Shown here one piece after another: positions 51,966 through 60,791 of a DNA stretch of 64,000 nucleotides. Under the pieces are notes generated by a model. That model did not search any database. It was not told where the DNA came from and was given only the letters and a program-made list of their open reading frames with translations. Source of the DNA: Frateuria terrea (GTDB lineage: Bacteria > Pseudomonadota > Gammaproteobacteria > Xanthomonadales > Rhodanobacteraceae); NCBI RefSeq assembly GCF_900115705.1, contig NZ_FOXL01000003.1, positions 434,001 through 498,000 on the forward strand. The letters run 5' to 3'. Positions within the stretch are counted from its first letter, which is position 1. Each line of letters begins with the position of its first letter. A program made the position numbers and the translations under genes.

Positions 51966-53489
51966 ATGACCGATTCGTCCATCAAAAACATCGTCATCGT
52001 CGGCGGCGGCACGGCCGGCTGGATGGCCGCCGCCGCCTTTGCCAAGGTGCTCGGCGGCCGCTATGCGATCCAGCTGATCGAATCGGACGAGATCGGCATC
52101 GTCGGCGTGGGCGAGGCGACCGTGCCCCACCTGAAGCTGTTCAACAACCTGCTGGGCATCGACGAGGCCGAGTTCGTACGCCGCACCCAGGGCAGTTTCA
52201 AGCTGGGCATCCAGTTCGACGACTGGGGCCGCATCGGCAGCCGCTACTTCCACAGTTTCGGTGCGATCGGCCATGACCTGGGCCTGCTGCCGTTCCACCA
52301 GTACTGGCTGAAGGCCCGCCGCCAGGGAAAGGCGGCGGCCGACATCGGCGCCTATTCGCTCAACGCGGTGGCCGCCGCCCAGGGCAAGTTCATGGTATCG
52401 GCAAGCGACGTGGCGCCGACCTCGCCACTGGCCAACATCGCCTATGCCTACCACTTCGACGCCGGCCTGTACGCGCGGTTCCTGCGCGAGTACGCAGAGC
52501 GCCTTGGCGTTCGCCGACTGGAAGGCAGGATCGTCGACGTCGCGCTGCACCCGGATTCCGGCTTCGTCGAGGCCGTGACGCTGGCTTCGGGCGTGCGTGT
52601 CGCTGGCGATCTCTTCGTCGACTGCTCCGGTTTCCGCGGTTTGCTGATCGAACAGGCGCTGCGCACCGGCTACGACGATTTCAGCCGCTGGCTGCCGTGC
52701 GATCGCGCAGTGGCGGTGGCCTGCGAAAAGGTCGGTCCGCCCACGCCCTACACCCATTCGATCGCGCGCGGTGCCGGGTGGCAATGGCGCATCCCGCTGC
52801 AGCACCGCACGGGCAACGGCTACGTGTATTCCAGCGCGCACATCAGCGACGACGAGGCAGCCGCGACACTGCTGTCGAACCTTGACGGGCGGCCGCTGGG
52901 CGAGCCGCGCCTGTTGCGCTTCACCGCCGGCATGCGGCGCAAGTTCTGGAACAGGAACGTGGTGGCGCTCGGCCTGGCCAGCGGTTTCATGGAGCCGCTG
53001 GAATCGACCAGCATCTACCTGGTGCAATCGGGCATCGCCAAGTTTCTCAACCTGTTCCCATGGGGCGACTTCGATCCTGTCCTGACCGAGCGCTACAACG
53101 AGCAGTCGATCTTCGAATACGAACGCATCCGCGACTTCCTGATCCTGCACTACCACGCCACCGAGCGCAGCGACACCCCGTTCTGGGACGCCTGCCGGCG
53201 CATGTCCATTCCACCGCAGCTGGCCCAGACCATCCGCCTGTTCCGCGACAGCGGCCGGTTCTTCCGCCAGGGCGAGGAAATGTTCGCGCTGGTGAGCTGG
53301 GTGCAGGTGATGCTCGGGCAGGGCATCGTGCCCGAGAGCTACCACCCGCTGGTGGACCAGGTCGCCCAATCAGACATGGAGGGCTACCTCGCCAGCGTCG
53401 GCAAGGTGATCGCAAACTGCGTGCAAGCGATGCCCAGCCACGCCGCTTTCATCGAGCGCTGTTGCGCGGCCGTGCCGGTGCCCGCGTGA
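51966..53489 (+). CDS. Flavin-dependent tryptophan halogenase-like protein
   Basis: 507 residues. FAD motif GGGTAGW at 13-19, GEATVP at 49-54, and GWQWRIP at 271-277 (the WxWxIP signature of halogenases). The catalytic Lys79 (GSFKLG) and Glu346 (PLEST) fall at the very numbers they have in PrnA. Such proteins are usual companions of TonB receptors in Xanthomonadales glycan loci, where their reaction is unproven; true halogenation needs a flavin reductase, not seen here. ATG 51966, 67 bases after the receptor. A weak GC-stem with a T-rich tail (53510-53535) follows. Confidence 0.9.
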   Translation: MTDSSIKNIVIVGGGTAGWMAAAAFAKVLGGRYAIQLIESDEIGIVGVGEATVPHLKLFNNLLGIDEAEFVRRTQGSFKLGIQFDDWGRIGSRYFHSFGAIGHDLGLLPFHQYWLKARRQGKAAADIGAYSLNAVAAAQGKFMVSASDVAPTSPLANIAYAYHFDAGLYARFLREYAERLGVRRLEGRIVDVALHPDSGFVEAVTLASGVRVAGDLFVDCSGFRGLLIEQALRTGYDDFSRWLPCDRAVAVACEKVGPPTPYTHSIARGAGWQWRIPLQHRTGNGYVYSSAHISDDEAAATLLSNLDGRPLGEPRLLRFTAGMRRKFWNRNVVALGLASGFMEPLESTSIYLVQSGIAKFLNLFPWGDFDPVLTERYNEQSIFEYERIRDFLILHYHATERSDTPFWDACRRMSIPPQLAQTIRLFRDSGRFFRQGEEMFALVSWVQVMLGQGIVPESYHPLVDQVAQSDMEGYLASVGKVIANCVQAMPSHAAFIERCCAAVPVPA

Positions 53490-53559
53490 GGCGCGCACGC
53501 CTTCGGCCGCGTTGCATCGGCAACGGTCCTTTTCCTTCCCTACGCACGAAGTCCCCCTC

Positions 53560-55008
53560 ATGGCCTTTCGATTCACCCTGAGTGCCGCGCTCCTGGCGGC
53601 GACCCTCAACGTCGCTGCCGCCCCGGCTGCGCCTGCCGCGCCTGTGAAGGCCACCACCTACGGCACGGTGCCAGCTGCGCAGCAACGGCTGATCGACGAC
53701 CTGGAGCGGCGCACCTTCGAGTGGTTCTGGGACAGCGCCGATGCGAAGACCGGGCTGGTACCGGACCACTATCCGGGCGAGTCGTTCTCCAGCATCGCCG
53801 CGGTGGGCTTCGGGCTGACCGCCTACGGCATCGGCGCGGAGCGCGGATACATCACGCGCGACCAGGCGATCGAGCGCACGCTGGCCACGCTGCGCTTCTT
53901 CAAGGATGCGCCGCAGAACGCCAGCGAGGACAACGCCACCGGCTACCACGGCTTCTATTACCACTTCCTGGACATGAAGACCGGCCGGCGATTCGACCGC
54001 GCCGTCGAGCTGTCCAGCGTGGACACCACGCTGTTGCTCGGCGGTGTGTTGTTCGCGCAGTCCTACTACGACCGCGACACACCCAGGGAGAAGGAAATCC
54101 GCCAGCTCGCCGACGCGATCTACCGCGCGGTGGACTGGACCTGGATGCAGGCGCGGCCGCCGCTGATCAGCATGGGCTGGACGCCCGGCGGCAAGTTCAT
54201 CCCATCCGACTGGAAGGGCTACTGCGAGGGCATGCTGGTCTACATCCTGGCGTTGGGCTCGCCGACCCACCCGGTGACACCGGCGGCATGGAAGGCCTGG
54301 ACCTCGACCAACGACAAGACCTGGGGCAGCTTTTACGGCCAGACCTTTCTCACCTTCGCGCCGCTGTTCGGCCACCAGTACAGCCAGGCCTGGGTCGACT
54401 TCCGCGGCATCCGCGACGACTGGAACCGCGAACACGACCTGGACTACTTCCAGAACAGCCGCCGCGCCACCTACAGCCAGCGCAACTACGCCATCGCCAA
54501 CCCGGGCAAGTGGACCGGCTACGGGGCCAACGTGTGGGGCCTGACCGCCAGCAACGGCCCGGGCGACATCGTGGATGGCGGACATGCATTCAAGGGCTAT
54601 TCGGCGCGCGGCGCCGGCCTGGACTATGTCGAGGACGACGGCACGATCGCGCCCACCGCGGCTGGCGGTTCGGTCGCCTTCGCCCCGGAGATCGTGATCC
54701 CGGCGCTCGCGACCATGAAACAGCGCTACGGCCAATCCATCTACAACCGCTACGGCTTCGTCGATGCCTTCAACCCGAGCTTCCACGATGCCGCTGCCGT
54801 GCTGCGCACCGGCAGGCTGGTGCCTTCACTGGGCTGGGTCGACACCGTGCAGCTGGGTATCGACCAGGGCCCGATCGTGCTGATGATCGAGAACTGGCGC
54901 AGCGGACTGGTGTGGAAGGTGATGCGCCGCAATCCCTACGTGCGCAAGGGGCTGCAGCGGGCCGGTTTCACCGGCGGCTGGCTGGACGAGGCGCCGCGCA
55001 AGCCATAA
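53560..55008 (+). CDS. Exported glucoamylase-family protein (PF10091, GH144-like)
   Basis: 482 residues. The signal peptide (1-21) ends NVAAAP. An (alpha/alpha)6-barrel hydrolase domain runs to the end: RRTFEWFWDSADAKTGLVPDH, SIAAVGFGLTAYGIG, ELSSVDTTLLLGGVLFAQSYY and YGANVWGLTASNGPGD (cited in parts). PF10091 proteins include GH144 endo-beta-1,2-glucanases, so a beta-1,2-glucan substrate is a reasonable guess, not proven. ATG 53560 gives a good signal peptide. It is the last intact gene of the glycan locus and is followed by a decayed ABC permease. Confidence 0.88.
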   Translation: MAFRFTLSAALLAATLNVAAAPAAPAAPVKATTYGTVPAAQQRLIDDLERRTFEWFWDSADAKTGLVPDHYPGESFSSIAAVGFGLTAYGIGAERGYITRDQAIERTLATLRFFKDAPQNASEDNATGYHGFYYHFLDMKTGRRFDRAVELSSVDTTLLLGGVLFAQSYYDRDTPREKEIRQLADAIYRAVDWTWMQARPPLISMGWTPGGKFIPSDWKGYCEGMLVYILALGSPTHPVTPAAWKAWTSTNDKTWGSFYGQTFLTFAPLFGHQYSQAWVDFRGIRDDWNREHDLDYFQNSRRATYSQRNYAIANPGKWTGYGANVWGLTASNGPGDIVDGGHAFKGYSARGAGLDYVEDDGTIAPTAAGGSVAFAPEIVIPALATMKQRYGQSIYNRYGFVDAFNPSFHDAAAVLRTGRLVPSLGWVDTVQLGIDQGPIVLMIENWRSGLVWKVMRRNPYVRKGLQRAGFTGGWLDEAPRKP

Positions 55009-55063
55009 GCCCGCGCGGGCGCCGATGGCTGCCGGCCAGCCTGGTGCGCCGTTGCGCGTGTGG

Positions 55064-55393
55064 CATTCCCGACGAGCTGCTGGGGCGTGCATCGATGGCG
55101 CCGGCGCGGCGCGCATCTTCGTGATGATCGTGCTGCCGCTGCTCAAGCGGGTCAGGGCGACGCTGACGATCTTCACCTTCCTCGCCGCGTGGAACAGCTT
55201 CATGTGGCCGCTGATCGTGCTGTCCGGACGCGAGCACTACGGGCTGCCGATCGCACTGGGCCTCGCTATCACGCGAGCACGCACAGGACACCGAACTGAT
55301 GATGGCCGGCTCGGCGGTCACCGTGCTGCGGTGCTGGCGCTGTCCCCGGTTCTGCAGCGGCACTGCCTGCAGGGTTGCTGCTGGGCAGCGTGA
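55064..55393 (+). pseudogene. Remnant of a MalG-type sugar ABC transporter permease
   Basis: Fragments appear in order but in shifting frames: IPDELLG, then IDGAGAARIFVMIVLPLL (the EAA loop typical of binding-protein-dependent permeases), ATLTIFTFLAAWNSFMWPLI and VLSGREHYGLPIAL. A frame change leads to EHAQDTELMMAGSAVTVL, and another to VLALSPVLQRHCLQG. These are the C-terminal hallmarks of CUT1 MalG-like permeases. The N-terminal helices are absent and at least three frameshifts are present. The gap 55009-55063 and 55394-55513 shows no gene. Confidence 0.87.
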
Positions 55394-55513
55394 CGTGTTG
55401 AGCGTGTGCCGTCTTTTATCGACGCCGGCGTGTGCTCGGCCACTGATCGTCCCAGAGATCGCATGGGCTGCGGCAAGCCGCTAAGGTCGGCGGGAACCAC
55501 GCGAGGAGCGGCA

Positions 55514-56068
55514 GTGAGCGAGAACCCGACAGCCATCGTCGTGATGGGCGTATCCGGCTCCGGCAAGTCCACCATTGGGCGCCGGCTGGCGGATGCGCTC
55601 GGCTATGCGTTCCTCGAGGGCGACGACATGCACCCTCCGGCCAACATCGCCCGAATGAGCGCCGGCGTGCCGCTGGACGATGCCGACCGCGTGGCCTGGC
55701 TGGAAGGGATCGCGGGCTGGATGGAAGCGCAGCAGGCATCCGGGCGCAGTGTGGTGGTGGCCTGCTCGGCACTGAAGCGCGCGTATCGCGAGCGCCTGCG
55801 GCAAGCCGGACCGGCGGTGTGTTTCGTCTACCTGCGGGTGGGCCACCAGGAACTGGCGCGGCGCATGCGCGGGCGCGAGCACTTCATGCCGCCGGAGTTG
55901 CTGGGCAGCCAGCTGGCGACGCTGGAGGAACCGGGCGTCGAGGAGTCCGCGCTCACGGTGGAGGCGAACGGGCCGGTCGACGAAGTGGTCGCGCGAGTAC
56001 TGCGGCGGCTGGAGCGGCAGGGTCCGCCGGGTGCGCCGGTGGGCGGAGGGGTTCAGCGTCGAGGTTGA
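55514..56068 (+). CDS. gntK: Gluconokinase
   Basis: 184 residues. P-loop GVSGSGKS at 12-19, followed by the gluconokinase marks FLEGDDMHPPANIARMSAGVPLDDADR (cited in parts: GDDMHPPAN and GVPLDD) and VVACSALKRAYRERLR. It phosphorylates gluconate to 6-phosphogluconate, which enters the Edd/Eda route encoded at the left of the window. GTG 55514 with GAGGAG five bases ahead; upstream ATGs have no family match. The last 15 residues (GPPGAPVGGGVQRRG) look like a random extension. No permease neighbour. Confidence 0.93.
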   Translation: MSENPTAIVVMGVSGSGKSTIGRRLADALGYAFLEGDDMHPPANIARMSAGVPLDDADRVAWLEGIAGWMEAQQASGRSVVVACSALKRAYRERLRQAGPAVCFVYLRVGHQELARRMRGREHFMPPELLGSQLATLEEPGVEESALTVEANGPVDEVVARVLRRLERQGPPGAPVGGGVQRRG

Positions 56069-56116
56069 GGCGGGCTTCTGCCACCGCCACGGCCTGTCGC
56101 CAGAGCGACCGCTCAG

Positions 56117-56139
56117 CCCCCCTCCGCGGGGAGAGGGGG
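56117..56139. repeat. REP-like hairpin between gntK and the pirin gene
   Basis: CCCCCCTCC (56117-56125) facing GGAGAGGGGG, between the ends of two convergent genes, again with the CTCC/GGAG core. Confidence 0.5.
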
Positions 56140-56150
56140 CGCCAAGGACG

Positions 56151-56984
56151 TCAGAAGCGGCCGGCGCGGAAGTCGGCGATCGCTTCGTGGATCTGCTCGG
56201 GCGTGTTCATCACGAACGGCCCGTAGCGCGCGACGCTCTCCTTCAGCGGTCGCCCGGCGACCACCAGCAGGCGCGCGGCGCTGGTGCCGGCGCCCAGGGT
56301 CAGGCGATCGCCGTCGGACAGCACCGCCAGTTCGCTGCGCGCCAGCGGTGCGCCGCCGACCTCAGCCGATTCGCCCTCGAACACGTAGGCAAACGCGTGG
56401 TGCCCGGGCGGCAGGTCGAGTTCGAAGCGCGCGCCGGCGCCCAGCGCGATGTCCAGGTACAGCGGCTCGGTGGCGATCCCCTGCACCGGGCCGATCGCGT
56501 CGCCCAGCCGGCCGGCGATCACCCGTGCCTCCACGCCGGGCGCCGGCTCGGCGCGCGGGATGCGATCGGGCGCGATGTCCTGGTAGCGCGGCGCGGTCAT
56601 CTTGTCCGCGGCAGGCAGGTTCACCCACAGCTGGAAGCCCCACATCAGGCCATTTTCCTGCTGCGGCATCTCCGAGTGCAGGATGCCGCGCCCGGCGGTC
56701 ATCCATTGCACGCTGCCGGGACCGAGATCACCCTGGTTGCCGTGGTTGTCGCCGTGGCGCATGTGCCCGGCGAGCATGTAGGTGACCGTCTCGAAGCCGC
56801 GGTGCGGGTGCTCGGGGAAACCGGCGAGGTAGTCGCCGGCCTGGTCGGAGCGGAACTCGTCCAGCAGCAGGAACGGATCGAGCATGTCCAGGTTGGGCTG
56901 GCCGATGATGCGCTTGAGCTTCACCCCGGCGCCGTCGTTGGTGTCGATGCCGCGCACGCGGCGGGTGATGGTGCGTTGGCTCAT
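56151..56984 (-). CDS. Pirin family protein
   Basis: 277-residue bicupin. The metal ligands are visible: His59 and His61 in HPHRGFET, and His103 and Glu105 in GILHSEMP, matching the His-His-His-Glu set of human pirin. The first cupin is followed by the pirin C-terminal domain (about 170-275; LDIALGAGARFELDLPPGHHAFAYVFEG in parts). Some bacterial pirins have quercetinase activity or sense redox state; the role here is not known. ATG 56984. Single gene. Confidence 0.92.
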   Translation of the reverse strand: MSQRTITRRVRGIDTNDGAGVKLKRIIGQPNLDMLDPFLLLDEFRSDQAGDYLAGFPEHPHRGFETVTYMLAGHMRHGDNHGNQGDLGPGSVQWMTAGRGILHSEMPQQENGLMWGFQLWVNLPAADKMTAPRYQDIAPDRIPRAEPAPGVEARVIAGRLGDAIGPVQGIATEPLYLDIALGAGARFELDLPPGHHAFAYVFEGESAEVGGAPLARSELAVLSDGDRLTLGAGTSAARLLVVAGRPLKESVARYGPFVMNTPEQIHEAIADFRAGRF

Positions 56985-57103
56985 GGAAGCGCCTCCGGCG
57001 GAAGATGTCGCTCAGCATGAGGCCGGCCAGGAACGCGGCCAAGCGCGGCGGCGTGAACGGATCGTTCGCCGGATGCCGCACAAGCCGGGAATCGCTGCCA
57101 TCG

Positions 57104-57853
57104 CTACGCCAGCCAGGCCAAGGCACGGCGCAGTTCGGCTTGGCCGTCGTGCATGAAGCAGCGCCCGTGGGCGAGGATGATCCGCCGTGGCTGCCAGGCC
57201 AGCATGCGCTCGAAACAGGCACGCGCCGCGGCCTTGTGGCCCAGGTAGGTCAGGCGCATGTCCAGCGGCGTCTTGCCGTCGGGTGCCAGTACGCCGCCGA
57301 AGCGCGCGATCCAGCGCATCGGCGTGTCGAGCCGGTCCGCCTCGAAGTTCTCGATCAGGTCGGCCAGCACCAGCGTGGCGCTGGGCCGGTGCAGGAACAC
57401 CACCTCCTCGATCGCACGGCTGCCCTTGAAGCGCAGCTGGTCGAGCGTGCCGGCCCAGGCCGCGGGCGGCGCATCCTCCAGTTCCGCATCGAAGGCCACC
57501 TCGATGCGCTGACTGGCGGCACGTTGGCGCACGCCAGGTGAGGCCCAGGCGACCGCTTCGGGGTAGCGCCGTTTCCATGCGGCGATGTGCGCGTAGTGCA
57601 GCTTGTTCGGCGAGACCAGGTGGCGGACCGGGCCGAGCGCGTCGATCGCATCGAACAGGCCCGCGTCCGGTTCGACCGGCGAGTGGCACCACAGCCCGCC
57701 ATCGGGCAGACGCACCAGCGTCATGCGGGTCGGGAACGGCGCACTCATGCCCAGCGGCGCGGCCATGTGCACGATCGGGCCGTCGACGATCCACAGCGCC
57801 GGCGCGACCGGCTTGAGCGTGTTGATGGGCTCGTAGAGCGCCGCGGTGCCCAC
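57104..57853 (-). CDS. DUF4336 family protein (metallo-beta-lactamase-fold-like)
   Basis: 249 residues. Starts GTG 57853 with LYEPINTLKPVAPALWIVDGP, the DUF4336 signature, then FPTRMTLVRLPDGGLWCHSPVEP, VSPNKLHYAHIAAWKRRYPEA and a final RRIILAHGRCF. The family resembles metallo-beta-lactamases with a degenerate metal site (here only scattered histidines). Function unknown. It begins six bases after the stop of the YecA-like gene, so the two are co-transcribed; its ribosome site is weak, consistent with translational coupling. Confidence 0.85.
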   Translation of the reverse strand: MGTAALYEPINTLKPVAPALWIVDGPIVHMAAPLGMSAPFPTRMTLVRLPDGGLWCHSPVEPDAGLFDAIDALGPVRHLVSPNKLHYAHIAAWKRRYPEAVAWASPGVRQRAASQRIEVAFDAELEDAPPAAWAGTLDQLRFKGSRAIEEVVFLHRPSATLVLADLIENFEADRLDTPMRWIARFGGVLAPDGKTPLDMRLTYLGHKAAARACFERMLAWQPRRIILAHGRCFMHDGQAELRRALAWLA

Positions 57854-57859
57854 GCCCGT

Positions 57860-58540
57860 TCAGTGCACCCAGTGGCCGCTGCGCTGGCGTGGCGGTGGCG
57901 GCGCTTCCTCGCCCTCGGGCGCCGGGGCGCGGGCGAGCGCCGACAACTCGGCCTCGGTGGCCGGGTGCTCGTGCCAGTAATGGTCGACCGCGCCAAGCAC
58001 CGGCGCGACCTGTGCCAGGCACTCGTCGTATTCCTCGTCGGTGAGCTTCTCGAACTCGGCCTCGGCGCTGAGGATGCCTTCGTCGACTGCCAGCGCCATC
58101 ACCGGACCAAGCATCTCCATCAGCTGCGGATCATCGGCCAGGCGCTTTTCCCACAACGCCGCGCGCAGGTCGATGCCGCGGCTGAAACCCTCGCACCAGC
58201 CGGCGGCGGACAACGTCGGGCCGGTGTCCGTATCGACCTCGCCCAGGATCGGCTCGTAGGCATCGACGTCCAGTTCGACGCGGATGGAGTCGTTCAACTT
58301 GGCCAGCAGTTCCAGCACGCGGTTGCCTTCGGCTTCATCGGCGAAGGGATCGTGCAGCACCTCGGGCAGCCATTCGTCCGGCAGCACTTCGAGCGGGCCG
58401 ACCGCGATCGCCGAGAGCATGCCGTGCACGCCGTCGAGCAGCAGGCGGCCCTCGTCGGCGTGACCGCGCAGGTAGCGATCGAGCTCGTCCAGTTCCTCAT
58501 CGGTGAGGGAGCTGGGCCATTCGGTGGAAGGGCTGTTCAT
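57860..58540 (-). CDS. YecA/YgfB family protein (UPF0149)
   Basis: 226 residues. All-helical acidic protein with LTDEELDELDRYL, LDGVHGMLSAIAVGP and GWCEGFSRGIDL, typical of UPF0149 proteins. The C-terminus is a proline-rich tail without the SEC-C zinc motif that YecA proper carries. Function unknown. ATG 58540; six bases follow the xth stop, so it forms a tight group with xth and DUF4336. Confidence 0.85.
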   Translation of the reverse strand: MNSPSTEWPSSLTDEELDELDRYLRGHADEGRLLLDGVHGMLSAIAVGPLEVLPDEWLPEVLHDPFADEAEGNRVLELLAKLNDSIRVELDVDAYEPILGEVDTDTGPTLSAAGWCEGFSRGIDLRAALWEKRLADDPQLMEMLGPVMALAVDEGILSAEAEFEKLTDEEYDECLAQVAPVLGAVDHYWHEHPATEAELSALARAPAPEGEEAPPPPRQRSGHWVH

Positions 58541-58546
58541 CGTTCC

Positions 58547-59317
58547 TCAGATATCCAGATCAAGCGTCACCGGGGTGTGATCGGAGGGGCGTTCCCACGT
58601 GCGCGGCACACGGTCGATCGCGGCCGCGCGAGCGGTGCCCTTCAGTGCGTCACCGAGCAGGATCAGGTCGATGCGCAGGCCAAGGTTGCGGCGGAAGGCG
58701 GCCTGCCGGTAGTCCCACCAGCTGTGGTGTCCGGCGTCCTGTTCGAACAGGCGGAAACTGTCGTGCAGGCCGAGCCCGGTGATCGCGCCGAGCGCCTCGC
58801 GCTCGGGCACCGAGCACAGCACCGAGTCGTGCCATGCAACCGGGTCGTGCACGTCGCGGTCTTCCGGTGCGATGTTGAAGTCGCCGAGCACCACCAGGTG
58901 GGGATGGCGCTCATGCTCGCGGGCCAGGAATTCGCGCACCTTGGCCAGCCAGTCGAGCTTGTAGCCGTACTTGGGATCACCCACCGCCTTGCCGTTGACC
59001 ACGTACAGATCGATCACGCGCAGGTCGCCAACGGTGGCGGCCAGGATGCGCCGCTGCGGGTCGTCCAGCCCGGGAATGTCGGTGACTACGTCGGTGGGCG
59101 TGTGGCCACGCGCGAGGATGGCCACGCCGTTGTAGGTCTTCTGGCCGGAGAACACCGCGCGATAACCGGCCGCGGCCAGCTCGTCGACGGGAAACTTGCC
59201 GTCCTCCAGCTTGGTTTCCTGCAGCGCCACGATGTCCGGCTGCGCGTCGGCCATCCACTGGGTCAGCTGCGGCAGCCGCACCTTCAGCGAGTTCACGTTC
59301 CATGAGGCGATTTTCAT
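58547..59317 (-). CDS. xth: Exodeoxyribonuclease III
   Basis: 256 residues. AP endonuclease and 3'-5' exonuclease for base-excision repair. Starts MKIASWNVNSLKVRLPQL with the metal-binding ALQETKLED (Glu34 region); the catalytic VVLGDFNIAPEDRDVHDP and the C-terminal WERPSDHTPVTLDLD, with the conserved Asp-His, complete the EEP fold. Length normal. First of three closely packed genes. Confidence 0.95.
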   Translation of the reverse strand: MKIASWNVNSLKVRLPQLTQWMADAQPDIVALQETKLEDGKFPVDELAAAGYRAVFSGQKTYNGVAILARGHTPTDVVTDIPGLDDPQRRILAATVGDLRVIDLYVVNGKAVGDPKYGYKLDWLAKVREFLAREHERHPHLVVLGDFNIAPEDRDVHDPVAWHDSVLCSVPEREALGAITGLGLHDSFRLFEQDAGHHSWWDYRQAAFRRNLGLRIDLILLGDALKGTARAAAIDRVPRTWERPSDHTPVTLDLDI

Positions 59318-59351
59318 CGGCGCATTGTAGGGGATGCACCGCGGGCGACGG

Positions 59352-60707
59352 TCAGTCCGTGCCCGCCCTGCGCGCGGTGGCCAGGCGCCGGCGCCGCCAG
59401 GCCAGCAGGGGCTGCGCGCTGAAGCCGTGCACCACCACGCTCAAGGTAATGGTGGTCACCACCACGCCGGCCACCAGCCGTGCGGCGCCACCGTCCAGGC
59501 CATGCACCAGCGCATAGGCCAGGTAGTTCAGTCCGCCGATGCCGCGGATGCCCAGCCAGCCGAGCAGCAGCCGGCGCCGCCAGTGGAGTCCCATGCCGAT
59601 GGTGGTGAGCCAGGTAGCGAGCGGCCGGATGAGCACGAACAACACGGCCGCCAGCCACATCGCCTGCGGCTCCCAGTGCCGCGCCAGCGCGATGCCGAGC
59701 AGCAGTACCAGCAATGGCCCGAGCAGGTGTTCCATCACGCTGCCGAAGGTGAGCGCCTCGGCAACCACCTGGCCGACGGCCTCCACCGGCTCGTTGCGGT
59801 CCGGCCCGCCGGCGAGCGCGGGACGTACGACGAATTCCGCCGGTGGCATGCGGGTCAGGTCGTGCACCTCCGGCAGGCTCGGGTGGGGATGCTCCTGCAT
59901 CACTCCGATTTCGAGCTTGCGCATACCCACGCCCGCGGCAAACACGGCCAGGAAACCGAGCGCTCCGACGGCCTCGGCGGCGGCATAGGTGACGGCGATC
60001 AGTCCGGCGGTGAGCAGTGCCCCGGGTCCCGGGTCGCGCGCCATGGTCACCAGGCGCGTGCTGAGCTTGCCGACCAGCCAGCCAAACGCGAACCCGATGG
60101 CGATGCCGGCGAAGACGCCCCATAGCAGTTCGACCAGCGCCCAGTGGCCGAGTGCGTCCCATGACAACGCACCGTGCAGCCAGGCCAGGCCGAGCAGCAG
60201 GAACGGCATCGCGCTGCCGTCGTTCATGCCCGCTTCGCCCGACAGGGCGACGCGCAGGCCATCATGGTCAGCCGCGCTGTCGACCGCCAGCGTGCTCGCC
60301 AGCACCGGATCGGTCGGCGCCAGCATCGCCGCCAGCAGCAATGCCAGCGGCCAATCGAGTCCCAGCAGCGCATGTGCCGCCAGCGCGGTGCCACCGATGG
60401 ACAGCGCCATCGCCGGGAATGCCAGCCGACGTGCCACCCGCCACGGCCGCGCGCGCCAGGGCACGCGCAGCTTCAATCCACCCGAGAACAGCGAGATGAT
60501 CAGCGCCACCTCGGTCAGCCGCAGCAACCAGCCCCCGTCAGTCAGGAAGTCGACGTCCAGCAGGTGCAGTCCCCAGGGCCCGATGACCACCCCGACCGCC
60601 AGGTACAGCGCGAACTGCGAGAGCGGCAGCGGGCGGATCCACCCGGCGGCCAGCGACATGCCGAGCAGCAGCACGCCGGCAGCAGCCATCCAACCCAGAA
60701 AGCCCAT
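59352..60707 (-). CDS. Cation:proton antiporter (CPA1/NhaP family)
   Basis: 451 residues, twelve or thirteen helices. The characteristic helix-four/five residues appear as LLAAMLAPTDPVLAST (TDP) and GEAGMNDGSAMPFLLL (ND, the ion-binding pair). A final GLRGIGGLNYLAYAL-like loop reads WLGIRGIGGLNYLAYAL. An unusual hydrophilic insert (EIGVMQEHPHPSLPEVHDL, about 265-300) carries several histidines, perhaps regulatory. Likely Na+/H+ or K+/H+ exchange for pH control. Start ATG 60707. Single gene. Confidence 0.9.
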   Translation of the reverse strand: MGFLGWMAAAGVLLLGMSLAAGWIRPLPLSQFALYLAVGVVIGPWGLHLLDVDFLTDGGWLLRLTEVALIISLFSGGLKLRVPWRARPWRVARRLAFPAMALSIGGTALAAHALLGLDWPLALLLAAMLAPTDPVLASTLAVDSAADHDGLRVALSGEAGMNDGSAMPFLLLGLAWLHGALSWDALGHWALVELLWGVFAGIAIGFAFGWLVGKLSTRLVTMARDPGPGALLTAGLIAVTYAAAEAVGALGFLAVFAAGVGMRKLEIGVMQEHPHPSLPEVHDLTRMPPAEFVVRPALAGGPDRNEPVEAVGQVVAEALTFGSVMEHLLGPLLVLLLGIALARHWEPQAMWLAAVLFVLIRPLATWLTTIGMGLHWRRRLLLGWLGIRGIGGLNYLAYALVHGLDGGAARLVAGVVVTTITLSVVVHGFSAQPLLAWRRRRLATARRAGTD

Positions 60708-60791
60708 CTCGTCTTCCTTCTGCGGAAACCGCCCTAGAGTCGCGGGCGGGGCATTCAGAGCGGATGAAACGGGCCTGCGCGTTACGCCGGC

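Noticed and set aside
48887..52045. 1052-codon antisense frame opposite the second TonB receptor
   Set aside because: The sense strand has a signal peptide, plug and barrel motifs and a strong ribosome site. The antisense product has none.
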